Source: Akkermansiaceae bacterium (GTDB lineage Bacteria; Verrucomicrobiota; Verrucomicrobiia; Verrucomicrobiales; Akkermansiaceae). Taken from it: a stretch of DNA of 43,724 nucleotides. The stretch lies in the NCBI GenBank assembly GCA_021202525.1, contig JAJQCV010000045.1, positions 1-43,724 on the forward strand. Reading direction: 5' to 3'. The translations under genes were made by a program, and so were the position numbers. Of this stretch, positions 35,626-43,420 are shown piece after piece. How positions within the stretch are numbered: position 1 is the stretch's first letter; each line of letters starts with the position of its first letter. Under the pieces are notes generated by a model. It had not been told where the DNA came from and did not search any database. It saw only the letters and a list, made by a program, of their open reading frames with translations.

Positions 35626-35693
35626 GACGAATGCGTGGGCGTACTCTGCCATGTCCCGTTCCGGCGTTCAAGGCCAAACAGGCGGCTTTTTCT

Positions 35694-35721
35694 TTGACAT
35701 TGATTTGGGGCTCCTTATAGT
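35694..35721 (+). promoter_or_regulatory. Strong candidate promoter with an almost absent leader
   Basis: TTGACA (35694-35699), a 16-bp spacer and TATAGT (35716-35721) lie upstream of the start codon at 35730. A usual initiation distance places the first transcribed base within about 2 nt of the ATG, so the mRNA would be leaderless or nearly so. There is no Shine-Dalgarno sequence. Confidence 0.55.
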
Positions 35722-35729
35722 GAAAGTTC

Positions 35730-36185
35730 ATGAAAAAGTTAATTACCCTGTTGACTGTCTGCTGCCTGTCTGTCCTGTCCCAGGCATGGGCGGACGTAAA
35801 ATTGCCGAAAGGCTCCTTTACCACGGACCGGTTGGAGGAAGCACTGAAGACTGCCCGTGAGCAGAAGAAGCCTGTAGCGTATCTTTACACGAATACGGCT
35901 ACCACCTGTCCCTTGGCGTCAGGCGCGTCCGAGGGGTTTCTTGAGGCCGTGGGCCGCCGCTGCGTGCTGGTTTATCTGCCGGTGAAGGATGGAAAAAAGT
36001 CCGGCATAAGCGATGCCGTGAAGACGGCCCTGAAGCAGGGGAAGTATTATCCCAAGCTGGTGCTGACCGATACGGACGGAAGCCGGGCGCAGTGCTTCAC
36101 TTATGAGGCGTACAAGGCCGATTCCAAGAAAACGGGTCGCGAGATTAAAAGACAGATTACCGCCCTGTCCAAAAAGCAGGGATAA
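35730..36185 (+). CDS. Small exported protein with thioredoxin-like features
   Basis: A 151-residue protein with a clear signal peptide (residues 1-21, LITLLTVCCLSVLSQAWA). The mature part has EALKTAREQKKPVAYLYTNTATTCPLASG, followed by a strand-helix pattern (RCVLVYLPVKDGKK, YYPKLVLTDTDGS) that recalls thioredoxin-like folds of the type 'kP..yly....C'. The usual CxxC is absent: only single Cys residues remain in the mature chain (TTCPLA, GRRCVL, AQCFTY), so a redox role is doubtful. It is probably periplasmic. The promoter sits almost on its start codon. No partner gene is obvious; the next gene is convergent. Confidence 0.75.
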   Translation: MKKLITLLTVCCLSVLSQAWADVKLPKGSFTTDRLEEALKTAREQKKPVAYLYTNTATTCPLASGASEGFLEAVGRRCVLVYLPVKDGKKSGISDAVKTALKQGKYYPKLVLTDTDGSRAQCFTYEAYKADSKKTGREIKRQITALSKKQG

Positions 36186-36215
36186 GTCCGGAGGCCGTTT
36201 TTCCGGAACTGGATG

Positions 36216-36596
36216 TCAGTTGATGATTCCCGCCGGGAACGGAAAGAGCTTCACCAGGAGGAAGTCCAGCATGCCCAGGCAGAGCGCCGCGCAGATCGCC
36301 TGCTTGGGCGCCAGGCGCGGCGTCATTTTCAGCCAGGCGATGATGCCGCCATGAACGGCGGCGGAGATGCCCACGGCCCACCAGAAGAAGGGGACACCCG
36401 TCATGGCAAAGAGGGCGGCCAGAGGATAGGAGAACGCCAGGAAGATTTTCATGATGGCCTCCCATTCGTGGCCGCGCACCATGTTCAGTTGTTCGGAGAG
36501 AAGGGAGAGGTAGAGGCAGGAGGGGACCACGACGCACAGGATGAGGGACAGGAGCCCTTTTTTCGCGTACCGTTCTTCCTGCGTGGGGATGTACAT
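36216..36596 (-). CDS. Small four-helix membrane protein of unknown function
   Basis: A 126-residue protein with about four hydrophobic segments (LLSLILCVVVPSCLYLSLL, IFLAFSYPLAALFAMTGV, FFWWAVGISAAVHGGIIAWL and AICAALCLGMLDFLLVKLF). The N-terminus MYIPTQEERYAKKG is charged and probably cytoplasmic. No family is recognised. It is divergent from uvrB; on its own strand TTGACA (36627-36632) with an AGTATA-like element lies just upstream and may be its promoter. It converges with the small exported protein, leaving 30 bp between the stops. Confidence 0.7.
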   Translation of the reverse strand: MYIPTQEERYAKKGLLSLILCVVVPSCLYLSLLSEQLNMVRGHEWEAIMKIFLAFSYPLAALFAMTGVPFFWWAVGISAAVHGGIIAWLKMTPRLAPKQAICAALCLGMLDFLLVKLFPFPAGIIN

Positions 36597-36682
36597 GCCG
36601 CATATACTGGGTCAGCCGGGGGGAATTGTCAAACATTGTCCTAGCCCGGAGCGGGGGACGCATTATACTGGAGGCATCACGT

Positions 36683-38815
36683 ATGTCGTCTTTTGAATTG
36701 AATTCCTCCTTCAAGCCGTCCGGGGACCAGGAGCAGGCTATCGGCAAGCTTCTCAAGTCTCTGGAGGCCGGCAACAAGCATCAGGCCCTGCTGGGCGTGA
36801 CGGGGAGCGGCAAGACGTTTACGATGGCGAATCTGATCGCCCGGATGAACAGGCCCACGCTGGTGATTTCCCACAATAAGACGCTCGCGGCCCAGCTTCA
36901 TTCGGAATTGAAGAGTTTTTTCCCGAATAACGCGGTGGATTATTACGTCTCCTACTTCGATTATTACCAGCCGGAGGCGTATATCGCCAGCACGGATACC
37001 TATATTGAGAAGGATTCCGCCATTAACGACGAGCTGGACCGCCTGAGTCTGAACGCGATGAATTCCCTGATGACCCGCAGGGACGTGATCGTGGTGGCGT
37101 CCGTCTCCTGCATTTACGGTCTGTCCACTCCGGAGGATTACCGGAACCTGACCCTGCGCATCCGGGAGGGGGATATCATGGACCGGGACGTGTTCCTGCG
37201 CCAGTTGGTGGAACGCCTGTTCGAACGGCAGGATTTCGATTTCCTCCGCGGCACGTTCCGCGTGCGCGGCGAGGTGGTGGAGGTTTTTCCCGCCTATTCC
37301 GAGGGGGAGGCCATCCGCGTGGAGTTTTTCGGCGACGAGGTGGAACGGGTTTCTCTGATAGATTCCGTGTCCGGCCGCGTGCGTGAACGGCTGGGGAGCT
37401 ATACGTTTTTCCCGGCCAAGCAGTATGTGGCCGCTCCGGAGAAGCGGGCCGCGGCGTTGAAGGCCATCCGCCAGGAGTTGGCGGACCGCGTTTCCTGGTT
37501 TGAGAAGGAGGGGCGCCTGCTGGAGGCGCAGCGGCTGAAGCTGCGCACGGATTACGATTTGGAATTGATTGAGGAGCTGGGGTTCTGCAAGGGTATTGAG
37601 AATTATTCCCGCCATTTGTCCGGACGCCTGCCGGGCAGCGCTCCTTCCACGCTGCTTGATTTCTTTCCCAAGGATTCCCTGACCTTGATTGACGAGAGCC
37701 ACGCGGCCGTGCCGCAGATAGGCGGCATGTACGAGGGGGACCGCAGCCGCAAGAATATTCTGGTGGATCACGGTTTCCGCCTGCCCAGCGCCCTGGACAA
37801 CAGGCCGTTGAAGTTCCATGAGTTCATGGAGAGGCAGAACCAGATCGTGTATGCTTCCGCCACGCCCGGACCGTTTGAGCTGATCAACTGCCGTGCGGAC
37901 AACAAGACTTACATTCCCGTCAAGCGCGCCGCCCGCTCCGGGGAGAAGGCTCCGGAAGGCTTCAAGGGAATTTTGTTTTCCTCCCCCAAGGAGATACGCG
38001 TCAGTCCCAGCCCTTCCTCCCAGCCCGTGGAGCAGTTTGACCCCACCAAGCGCTCCACGCCGCTTATTGTGGAGCAGATTATCCGCCCCACGGGGCTGGT
38101 GGAACCGAAGATTACCATACGCCCGCTGAAGGGGCAGATCGACGAGACGATCGCCCTGTGCAATGAACGAGTTTCCAAGCATGAGCGCGTTCTGGTGACG
38201 ACGCTGACCAAGAAGACGGCGGAGGATTTGACGGATTACCTGAGGGGTGTGGGCCTGAAGGTTTCCTATATTCATGCGGATGTGGACGCCATTGAGCGTG
38301 TGGAAATCCTGCGCGCCCTCCGCGCCCAGAAGATAGACGTGCTGGTGGGGATCAACCTGCTACGGGAGGGCCTGGACCTGCCGGAAGTGTCTCTCGTGTG
38401 CATTCTGGATGCGGACAAGGAAGGGTTCCTGCGCAATGAAACGTCCCTGGTGCAGACGGCGGGCCGCGCTGCGCGCCATGTGCATGGCGAATGCGTGCTG
38501 TTTGCGGACGTGATGACGGATTCCATCAAGCGCCTGATTGAACTGACCGATTACCGCCGGGGGATTCAGGAAGAGTACAACCGCGAACACGGCATTGTTC
38601 CCCAGACCGTGAGCCGGTCGGAGCAGGGCCAGTTGAAGCTGTATTCGGAAGGGGATGAGGAGTCTTTCCGCGTGGCGGAAAATGAGGCCCCGTATGGCCT
38701 GGAAGACCGTATTGCCAAGCTGGAGGCGGAGATGAAAGAGGCCGCCTCCCATCTGGAGTTCGAACGCGCGGCCCTGATCCGTGATGAAATACGGCAGTTG
38801 AGGGAAGGCCGCTGA
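36683..38815 (+). CDS. uvrB: Excinuclease ABC subunit B, with an internal insertion
   Basis: UvrB is the damage-verifying helicase-like subunit of nucleotide excision repair and partners with UvrA and UvrC. The 710-residue protein has Walker A GVTGSGKT (38-45), the beta-hairpin region DYYVSYFDYYQPEAYI, IDESHAAVPQIGGMY (DEAD-like box), ATPGPFEL, VEQIIRPTGLVEPKI, VGINLLREGLDLPEVSLV, QTAGRAARH and the C-terminal UVR domain (IAKLEAEMKEAA..LEFERAALIRDEI). About 60 residues lie between ATPGPFEL (about 392-399) and VEQIIRPTG (about 462), where most UvrB proteins have about 8. This accounts for the extra length. The start at 36683 is supported by GGAGG 8 nt upstream; an upstream Met would add 19 unrelated residues. 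Confidence 0.96.
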   Translation: MSSFELNSSFKPSGDQEQAIGKLLKSLEAGNKHQALLGVTGSGKTFTMANLIARMNRPTLVISHNKTLAAQLHSELKSFFPNNAVDYYVSYFDYYQPEAYIASTDTYIEKDSAINDELDRLSLNAMNSLMTRRDVIVVASVSCIYGLSTPEDYRNLTLRIREGDIMDRDVFLRQLVERLFERQDFDFLRGTFRVRGEVVEVFPAYSEGEAIRVEFFGDEVERVSLIDSVSGRVRERLGSYTFFPAKQYVAAPEKRAAALKAIRQELADRVSWFEKEGRLLEAQRLKLRTDYDLELIEELGFCKGIENYSRHLSGRLPGSAPSTLLDFFPKDSLTLIDESHAAVPQIGGMYEGDRSRKNILVDHGFRLPSALDNRPLKFHEFMERQNQIVYASATPGPFELINCRADNKTYIPVKRAARSGEKAPEGFKGILFSSPKEIRVSPSPSSQPVEQFDPTKRSTPLIVEQIIRPTGLVEPKITIRPLKGQIDETIALCNERVSKHERVLVTTLTKKTAEDLTDYLRGVGLKVSYIHADVDAIERVEILRALRAQKIDVLVGINLLREGLDLPEVSLVCILDADKEGFLRNETSLVQTAGRAARHVHGECVLFADVMTDSIKRLIELTDYRRGIQEEYNREHGIVPQTVSRSEQGQLKLYSEGDEESFRVAENEAPYGLEDRIAKLEAEMKEAASHLEFERAALIRDEIRQLREGR

Positions 38816-38911
38816 GGAAAGTGGTTTTCAGGCCGCATTCCGGATGGACTTCCGTTCCCGTTGAGCGCGGATGAAGGAAAAGCGGGTGAATGAATTCCTG
38901 TCCAGAGGACG

Positions 38912-38917
38912 TATAGT
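38912..38917 (+). promoter_or_regulatory. Possible -10 element directly before the glycosidase gene
   Basis: TATAGT lies 5 nt before the start codon at 38923, at a distance that would make the ATG the first transcribed codon. The matching -35 region is weak, so this is suggestive only. Confidence 0.3.
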
Positions 38918-38922
38918 CCTTT

Positions 38923-40470
38923 ATGCGTGTTTCCCTTGTTTCCGTGAATTTTTCCTGCCTGCTTGCGTTTGTGACGGCGGGGACGATAGCTACGGCTCCC
39001 TTTTCCGCGGCAGCCCCCCATGCGGATACGGTCGCGACGGCGTGGAGGGAGGAGATTCCTCTTCCCGTTTATCCGGATGTTGAATTGGTTGATTTGTATG
39101 AAAAAACGTGGAAGATAGCCGCGGAGAGGGTCAGGAAGGGCCCGGAGGGGCTGCCTGCCTCCCCCTATCTGGACGAGAATTGCTATGAAACGGATATCTG
39201 GATTTGGGACACCTGTTTCATGGCCCTGTTTTCCAAGTATGCGCCCAAGTCCTTCCCCGGCAAGGAGAGCCTGGATAATTTTTATTTTCCCATGTACCGG
39301 GGCGTTTCTACGCCTCTGCGCATTCACATGAGGGACAATCCTCCCCTTTTTGCATGGCTGGAATGGGAGAATTACCGGTTTTCAGGAGACAAGGCCAGGG
39401 TGGAAGGAGTTCTTCTCCGGGAGCAGTTTCTCCAGCGGCATTTCCGCTGGTTCAATACGGCGCCCAAGGGGGAACGGGCGCCTTACAGCAGCAATCCCGT
39501 TTACCTCGGAGCGGCAGGGAAGGACGGATTTACCTGGACGGGAAGAGCCAGCGGAATGGATAATACGCCGCGCGGGCGGGATTCCGGCGGCTACGACAGG
39601 ATTCTCTGGGTGGACGCCATTTCCCAGCAAGCGCTGGCCGCCCGCTGCATCAGCAGTTTGTATTCCTCCCTGGGGAAGAAGGAGGAAGCCCGGGAATGGG
39701 AAGGGGAATACAAGGCCCTGGTCCGGAAGATTAACGAGTTGTACTGGGATGAGGAGGATGGGTTTTATTATGATGTGGACGCCGTTACGAAGAAGCCGTG
39801 CCGCGTGAAGACGATCGCCTCCTTCTGGCCCCTGCTTGCCGGAGCCGCCTCCCGGGAACAGGCCGCCCGCGTGGTGGAGCATGTGAGGAAGGCCGACGGG
39901 TTCGGAGGGGAGTTTCCGTGGCCCTCTTTGGCCCGGAGCGACAGGGATTTTGATGAAGAGACCGGCGATTACTGGCGCGGGGCCGTCTGGCTGCCTACGG
40001 CCTATATGGCGACCAAGGCCCTGGAAGACTACGGGTATGCCGACCTGGCGGATGAGCTGGCGGAAAAGGTTCTTATGCAGCAGCTGAGGACTTATCATGA
40101 AGTCGTTCCTCATACGATCTGGGAGTGCTACAGTCCTTCCGCCAACCGGCCTTCCGTGGAGCATGGCCGCCGCGTCAGGCAGGATTTCTGTGGCTGGTCT
40201 GCCCTGGGGCCCATTTCCCTGTTTATTGAGAACGTGCTTGGCTTTCGTGAAATCAGTGCCGAACGGCGGCTGGTGCGCTGGCGGCTGCGCCCGGAGAAGG
40301 GAAGTCATGGCATCCGCCGCCTGACTTTCGGTCCTGTTACAACGGATATTGTTTTTGACGGGAAGAAGAGCATTACCGTGCGGAGCAATGTTTCTTATAC
40401 GCTGTATGTCAATGATGTTTCTTATTCTGTGCCGGAAGGGGAAAGTGTTATTTCCCTGCCTTCCGCCTGA
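38923..40470 (+). CDS. Exported (alpha/alpha)6-barrel glycosidase, GH63/trehalase-like
   Basis: A 515-residue protein with a signal peptide of about 30 residues (ending near FSAAA). The mature part carries the marks of the GH37/GH63 and mannosylglycerate-hydrolase-like clan: DIWIWDTCFMALF, WTGRASGMDNTPRG (an Asp in this motif is the usual acid), YDRILWVDAISQQALAA, ELYWDEEDGFYYDVD, ASFWPLLAG, DYWRGAVWLPTAYM, WECYSPS and a WSALGPISL end. A small beta domain closes the protein. It probably trims alpha-linked glucose or mannose residues outside the cytoplasm; related proteins are often labelled trehalase or isomerase without proof. The start has no ribosome-binding site. uvrB ends 107 bp upstream and rpmI starts 99 bp downstream. 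Confidence 0.82.
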   Translation: MRVSLVSVNFSCLLAFVTAGTIATAPFSAAAPHADTVATAWREEIPLPVYPDVELVDLYEKTWKIAAERVRKGPEGLPASPYLDENCYETDIWIWDTCFMALFSKYAPKSFPGKESLDNFYFPMYRGVSTPLRIHMRDNPPLFAWLEWENYRFSGDKARVEGVLLREQFLQRHFRWFNTAPKGERAPYSSNPVYLGAAGKDGFTWTGRASGMDNTPRGRDSGGYDRILWVDAISQQALAARCISSLYSSLGKKEEAREWEGEYKALVRKINELYWDEEDGFYYDVDAVTKKPCRVKTIASFWPLLAGAASREQAARVVEHVRKADGFGGEFPWPSLARSDRDFDEETGDYWRGAVWLPTAYMATKALEDYGYADLADELAEKVLMQQLRTYHEVVPHTIWECYSPSANRPSVEHGRRVRQDFCGWSALGPISLFIENVLGFREISAERRLVRWRLRPEKGSHGIRRLTFGPVTTDIVFDGKKSITVRSNVSYTLYVNDVSYSVPEGESVISLPSA

Positions 40471-40532
40471 CCGGGAGATGGCAGAAGAGGGAGGGCATGT
40501 GCCCGGAAAAAAGAGTCAGCGGCATTTTCCAC

Positions 40533-40560
40533 TTGCCAAGGACGGATTGGCGCCTATACT
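40533..40560 (+). promoter_or_regulatory. Candidate promoter of rpmI-rplT with a very short leader
   Basis: TTGCCA (40533-40538), a 16-bp spacer and TATACT (40555-40560) lie directly before the rpmI start at 40570, leaving a leader of only about 2-3 nt. The same arrangement is seen before the gene at 35730. No L20-binding leader structure fits in so short a space. Confidence 0.5.
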
Positions 40561-40569
40561 CCTTCCACC

Positions 40570-40779
40570 ATGACCCGCAAAGGTGGTATCAACAAAACCC
40601 GCAAGGCAGTCGCCAAGCGTTTCAAGGTTACCGGCACGGGCAAGGTACTGCGCCGCAAACAGGGCAAGCGCCACATCCTCCAGAAGAAGTCCAGCAAGCG
40701 CAAGCGTCAGCTTGGCAAGGTGGCTCTGGTGGACGAAACGCAAGTCTGGGCAGTCAAGCAGAACCTGCCTTTCGCCTGA
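40570..40779 (+). CDS. rpmI: 50S ribosomal protein L35
   Basis: A 69-residue highly basic protein with the L35 pattern throughout: RKGGINKTRKAVAKRFKVTG, TGKVLRRKQGKRHILQKKSSKRKRQLGKV and a short acidic-hydrophobic end. It belongs to the large ribosomal subunit. It is followed by rplT after 151 bp. The usual upstream partner infC (IF3) is not here; an exported glycosidase gene precedes it instead. A promoter-like pair ends only 9 nt before the start. Confidence 0.95.
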   Translation: MTRKGGINKTRKAVAKRFKVTGTGKVLRRKQGKRHILQKKSSKRKRQLGKVALVDETQVWAVKQNLPFA

Positions 40780-40930
40780 ACCGCGAAAACGCTCGACCAA
40801 CGCCGAGCTTTCCTCCCGCTGAACGGGGGGCCTTCATGCAGCCTTCTTCCGAAGAGGAAGATAAAGAACAGGCGAGACTGCAGGGAGGTGAGGAAGAACA
40901 GTCTGTTCAAGATAGAAATAGAAATAAGCT

Positions 40931-41314
40931 ATGCCACGTGCCACTAATGGACCGGCCTCCCGCAAGCGCCGTAAGCGCATTCTTTTGCGTGCCAAGGGTT
41001 TCCGCGGTTTCCGCAGCAAACTCTTCCGCTACGCCAAGGATGCTGTTTATAAAGCTTGGCAGTATGAATACCGTGACCGCAAGAGAAGGAAGGGGCAGTT
41101 CCGCCGTCTCTGGATCGCCCGTATTTCCGCTGCCGTGCGTGACCGCGGTCTGACCTATTCCCGCTTTATGGAAGGCCTGAAAGCCGCCGATATCGACCTG
41201 GACCGCAAGGTTCTTGCCGATTTGGCCGTCTCCGACGAAAAGGCTTTCGACGCCATCTTCGCGCAAGCCAAGAAGGCCATTGAAGCCAAGGACGGCGCCG
41301 CTCTCCGCGCTTAA
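40931..41314 (+). CDS. rplT: 50S ribosomal protein L20
   Basis: A 127-residue basic protein, slightly longer than the usual 115-120. It has the L20 hallmarks: an extended basic N-terminal arm (PRATNGPASRKRRKRILLRAKGFRG), AVYKAWQYEYRDRKRRKGQFRRLWIARI, AVRDRGLTYSRFMEGLKAADIDLDRKVLADLAV and a helical end. L20 is an early 23S rRNA assembly protein and often a repressor of its own operon. The 151 bp between rpmI and rplT could hold such a site, but I could not identify it. A strong terminator follows. Confidence 0.96.
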   Translation: MPRATNGPASRKRRKRILLRAKGFRGFRSKLFRYAKDAVYKAWQYEYRDRKRRKGQFRRLWIARISAAVRDRGLTYSRFMEGLKAADIDLDRKVLADLAVSDEKAFDAIFAQAKKAIEAKDGAALRA

Positions 41315-41353
41315 GACGCAGCAGAGCCCGCAGTTCAACGAACATTAGCAGAC

Positions 41354-41385
41354 CAGCCCCGGAGTTTATCTCCGGGGCTGTTTTT
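41354..41385 (+). terminator. Intrinsic terminator of rpmI-rplT
   Basis: A perfect 10-bp stem (CAGCCCCGGA with TCCGGGGCTG, 41354-41363 and 41371-41380) around loop GTTTATC is followed by five T's. It lies 39 bp after the rplT stop. Confidence 0.93.
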
Positions 41386-41391
41386 ATTTAT

Positions 41392-41892
41392 GTGGCGGAG
41401 ATGGCTGCGGATGTGGAGAGAGGAGAGTGCGTTAATTCCGGAAAGAGGCGGGATGTAGCAGATGCAGGGGAAGCCCCTTTCTGCCGTTTGAATCCGCAAG
41501 ATGTGAAGGAGTTGGAAAAAAGGATCATGGTGGTTTCCGTTTTCGTGGAAGTGGAAGGGGCTTCGTTTGACCTGGAGAGGTTTGACCTGGCGGACGGCAA
41601 AGGGGAGATTTGGGAAAACGCCGGACCTGAAAAGAGAGCGCATTTGATCACATGGGGGTTTCAGGAACGGAAACAGAGCTGGTACCAGGAATTTGAGATC
41701 AGGACCGCGGAGGATGTGAAAAGCCTGCGGGTACGAATGAAGTACGGGACAGGCGTGAAGATGGTGAACGTGCCGGTGGATGACATGATCGGGCCGGGAG
41801 GCCCGGTTCCGCAGAAGACCGCCGGAAAATGCCGTGAGACGTCAGGACTGCCGGCATTCCGCGTTTTTCCGTATGGCATGGTTGCCGCTTGA
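41392..41892 (+). CDS. Hypothetical protein, start uncertain
   Basis: A frame of up to 166 residues opens with GTG only 7 nt after the rplT terminator T-tract and runs to 41892. The first 40 or so residues look random. From MVVSVFVEVEGASFDLERFDL (Met at about 41527) to VKMVNVPVDDMIGPGGPVP the sequence has alternating strands and a plausible soluble domain of about 90 residues. A start at 41527 would have an AAGGA-like sequence 5 nt upstream. No family is recognised. It could be a small real gene, a remnant of a larger one, or chance. The next gene, rseP, begins 42 bp after its stop. Confidence 0.4.
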   Translation: MAEMAADVERGECVNSGKRRDVADAGEAPFCRLNPQDVKELEKRIMVVSVFVEVEGASFDLERFDLADGKGEIWENAGPEKRAHLITWGFQERKQSWYQEFEIRTAEDVKSLRVRMKYGTGVKMVNVPVDDMIGPGGPVPQKTAGKCRETSGLPAFRVFPYGMVAA

Positions 41893-41917
41893 GCGAAAGG
41901 GCAGTCGGGTATATTAT
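41889..41917 (+). promoter_or_regulatory. Candidate promoter of rseP
   Basis: TTGAGC (41889-41894), a 17-bp spacer and TATTAT (41912-41917) precede the rseP start at 41935, giving a leader of roughly 11 nt without a Shine-Dalgarno sequence. TATATT at 41910 overlaps and is an alternative. Confidence 0.4.
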
Positions 41918-41934
41918 TATCTCTACTTACTATC

Positions 41935-43380
41935 ATGGATAGCGTTCTTTCTATTCTTACGACCGCCGCCATTATTTTTGGCGTGGTGATGTTGTTCAAT
42001 TTCATGATTTTCGTTCATGAACTGGGGCATTTTTTTGCCGCGCGCTGGCGCGGTCTTTATGTGGACAGGTTCCAGATCTGGTTCGGTCGTCCCATTTGGA
42101 AGAAGACCATTAATGGCGTTCAGTGGGGGATAGGCTGGATTCCGGCGGGGGGCTTCGTCTCCCTGCCGCAGATGGCTCCCATGGAGGCCATTGAAGGGTC
42201 CGTGGAACTTCCCAAGGATTTGAAGCCCGTCAAGCCGCTGGACAAGATCATTGTGGCCGCCGCCGGACCTATTGCCTCCTTCCTGCTGGCCGTGTTTTTT
42301 GCCGTAGCCGTCTGGCTGGTGGGCAAGCCGGATTTCGAGATGGGCGTAACCACCGTCGGATTCGTGGCTCCGGACAGTCCCGCCGCCCAGGCCGGCATTC
42401 TGCCCGGCGACAAGATCGTGAAGGTGGACGGCCGCCCCGTGACCAAATGGGCGGGCAACATGGAGGGCGTGCGCGAGCTGATCATGCTGGGAGAAAAGGA
42501 CAAGGTGACGTTCACGATTCAAAGGCCCGGAACACCGGGCGAACTGGAGATTGCCTGCGGGTTCAGGATTCCGGAAACGGAGTGGTGGCAGCGTTCCGGC
42601 ATGCGCCAGGTGGGATTGATGCAGGCCATTCCCTGCGTGGTGGGGGAAGTCCTGCCCAATTCCCCCGCGGCCCAGGCCGGCTTGAAGGCGGGGGATTCCA
42701 TCACCGCCGTCAACGGCGTGCATGTCTGGAATCCGTCCGCGCTGGATATTCCGTTGAAGAAGGGAGAGCCCCTGATGCTGGACGTGACGGGCAGGGATGG
42801 AGCCGCGCGCCAGGTGACCGTGCAGGGAAGGCTGCCCGAGAATTGGCACAACAGCCGGGACGGCTCCCTGCTGAAGGGCGCCCAGCCCATTCTGGGGGTG
42901 GTCTGGGATTTAAGCGCCGTGGGCCGTGATGTGACCGTGCATCCTACGCCGTGGGCCCAGATCAGGCAGAGCCTGAAATGGATGGGGGATACCCTGGCGA
43001 AAGTTGTCGCGCCCGGCAGCAATGTGGGCGTGGAGCATCTTTCCGGTCCGGTAGGAATCGCCAATCAGTTTTACAGAATGTTTTCCCTGGATGAAGGGTG
43101 GAAGCTGGCGCTGTGGTTTTCCGTGGTGCTGAACGTAAACCTGGCTATTCTGAATATCCTGCCCCTTCCCGTGGTGGACGGAGGCCACGTGGTGATGAAC
43201 ACGATTGAGCTGATTTTCCGGCGTCCCCTGAATGTGAAGGTTCTGGAGTTCGTCCAGTTCGGGTTCGTCTTCCTGCTGATGGGCTTTTTCCTGTTCGTGA
43301 CGTTCAAGGACGTTGGAGAGTTTTTCGGCAAAAAGCCTTCCAAATTGCCTGATCCGGTGTTCAGGGCCGTGACGGATTAA
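41935..43380 (+). CDS. rseP: RIP zinc metalloprotease RseP (site-2 protease)
   Basis: RseP cuts transmembrane segments inside the inner membrane, classically of anti-sigma factors during envelope stress and of leftover signal peptides. The 481-residue protein shows the zinc-binding motif HELGH (28-32) in the first membrane helix, a GGFVSLPQM region replacing the usual GGYVKM, a second helix with AGPIASFLLAVFFAVAVWL, two PDZ-like domains (VGFVAPDSPAAQAGILPGDKIVKV, about 140-165, and VGEVLPNSPAAQAGLKAGDSITAVNG, about 235-262) and the third zinc-ligand region LNILPLPVVDGGHVV (about residue 406). The C-terminal helix closes the protein. The usual partners (dxr, cdsA, bamA) are not next to it here. 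Two intact PDZ domains and length fit the RseP type. Confidence 0.94.
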   Translation: MDSVLSILTTAAIIFGVVMLFNFMIFVHELGHFFAARWRGLYVDRFQIWFGRPIWKKTINGVQWGIGWIPAGGFVSLPQMAPMEAIEGSVELPKDLKPVKPLDKIIVAAAGPIASFLLAVFFAVAVWLVGKPDFEMGVTTVGFVAPDSPAAQAGILPGDKIVKVDGRPVTKWAGNMEGVRELIMLGEKDKVTFTIQRPGTPGELEIACGFRIPETEWWQRSGMRQVGLMQAIPCVVGEVLPNSPAAQAGLKAGDSITAVNGVHVWNPSALDIPLKKGEPLMLDVTGRDGAARQVTVQGRLPENWHNSRDGSLLKGAQPILGVVWDLSAVGRDVTVHPTPWAQIRQSLKWMGDTLAKVVAPGSNVGVEHLSGPVGIANQFYRMFSLDEGWKLALWFSVVLNVNLAILNILPLPVVDGGHVVMNTIELIFRRPLNVKVLEFVQFGFVFLLMGFFLFVTFKDVGEFFGKKPSKLPDPVFRAVTD

Positions 43381-43420
43381 TTTCCCTCCGGCCGGGGCCT
43401 GCGGTTCCCGGCTTCCTGGT

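Noticed and set aside
36677..38275. A 532-codon minus-strand frame opposite uvrB
   Set aside because: It is a shadow frame with Gln/His/Arg-rich sequence; uvrB on the plus strand is certain.
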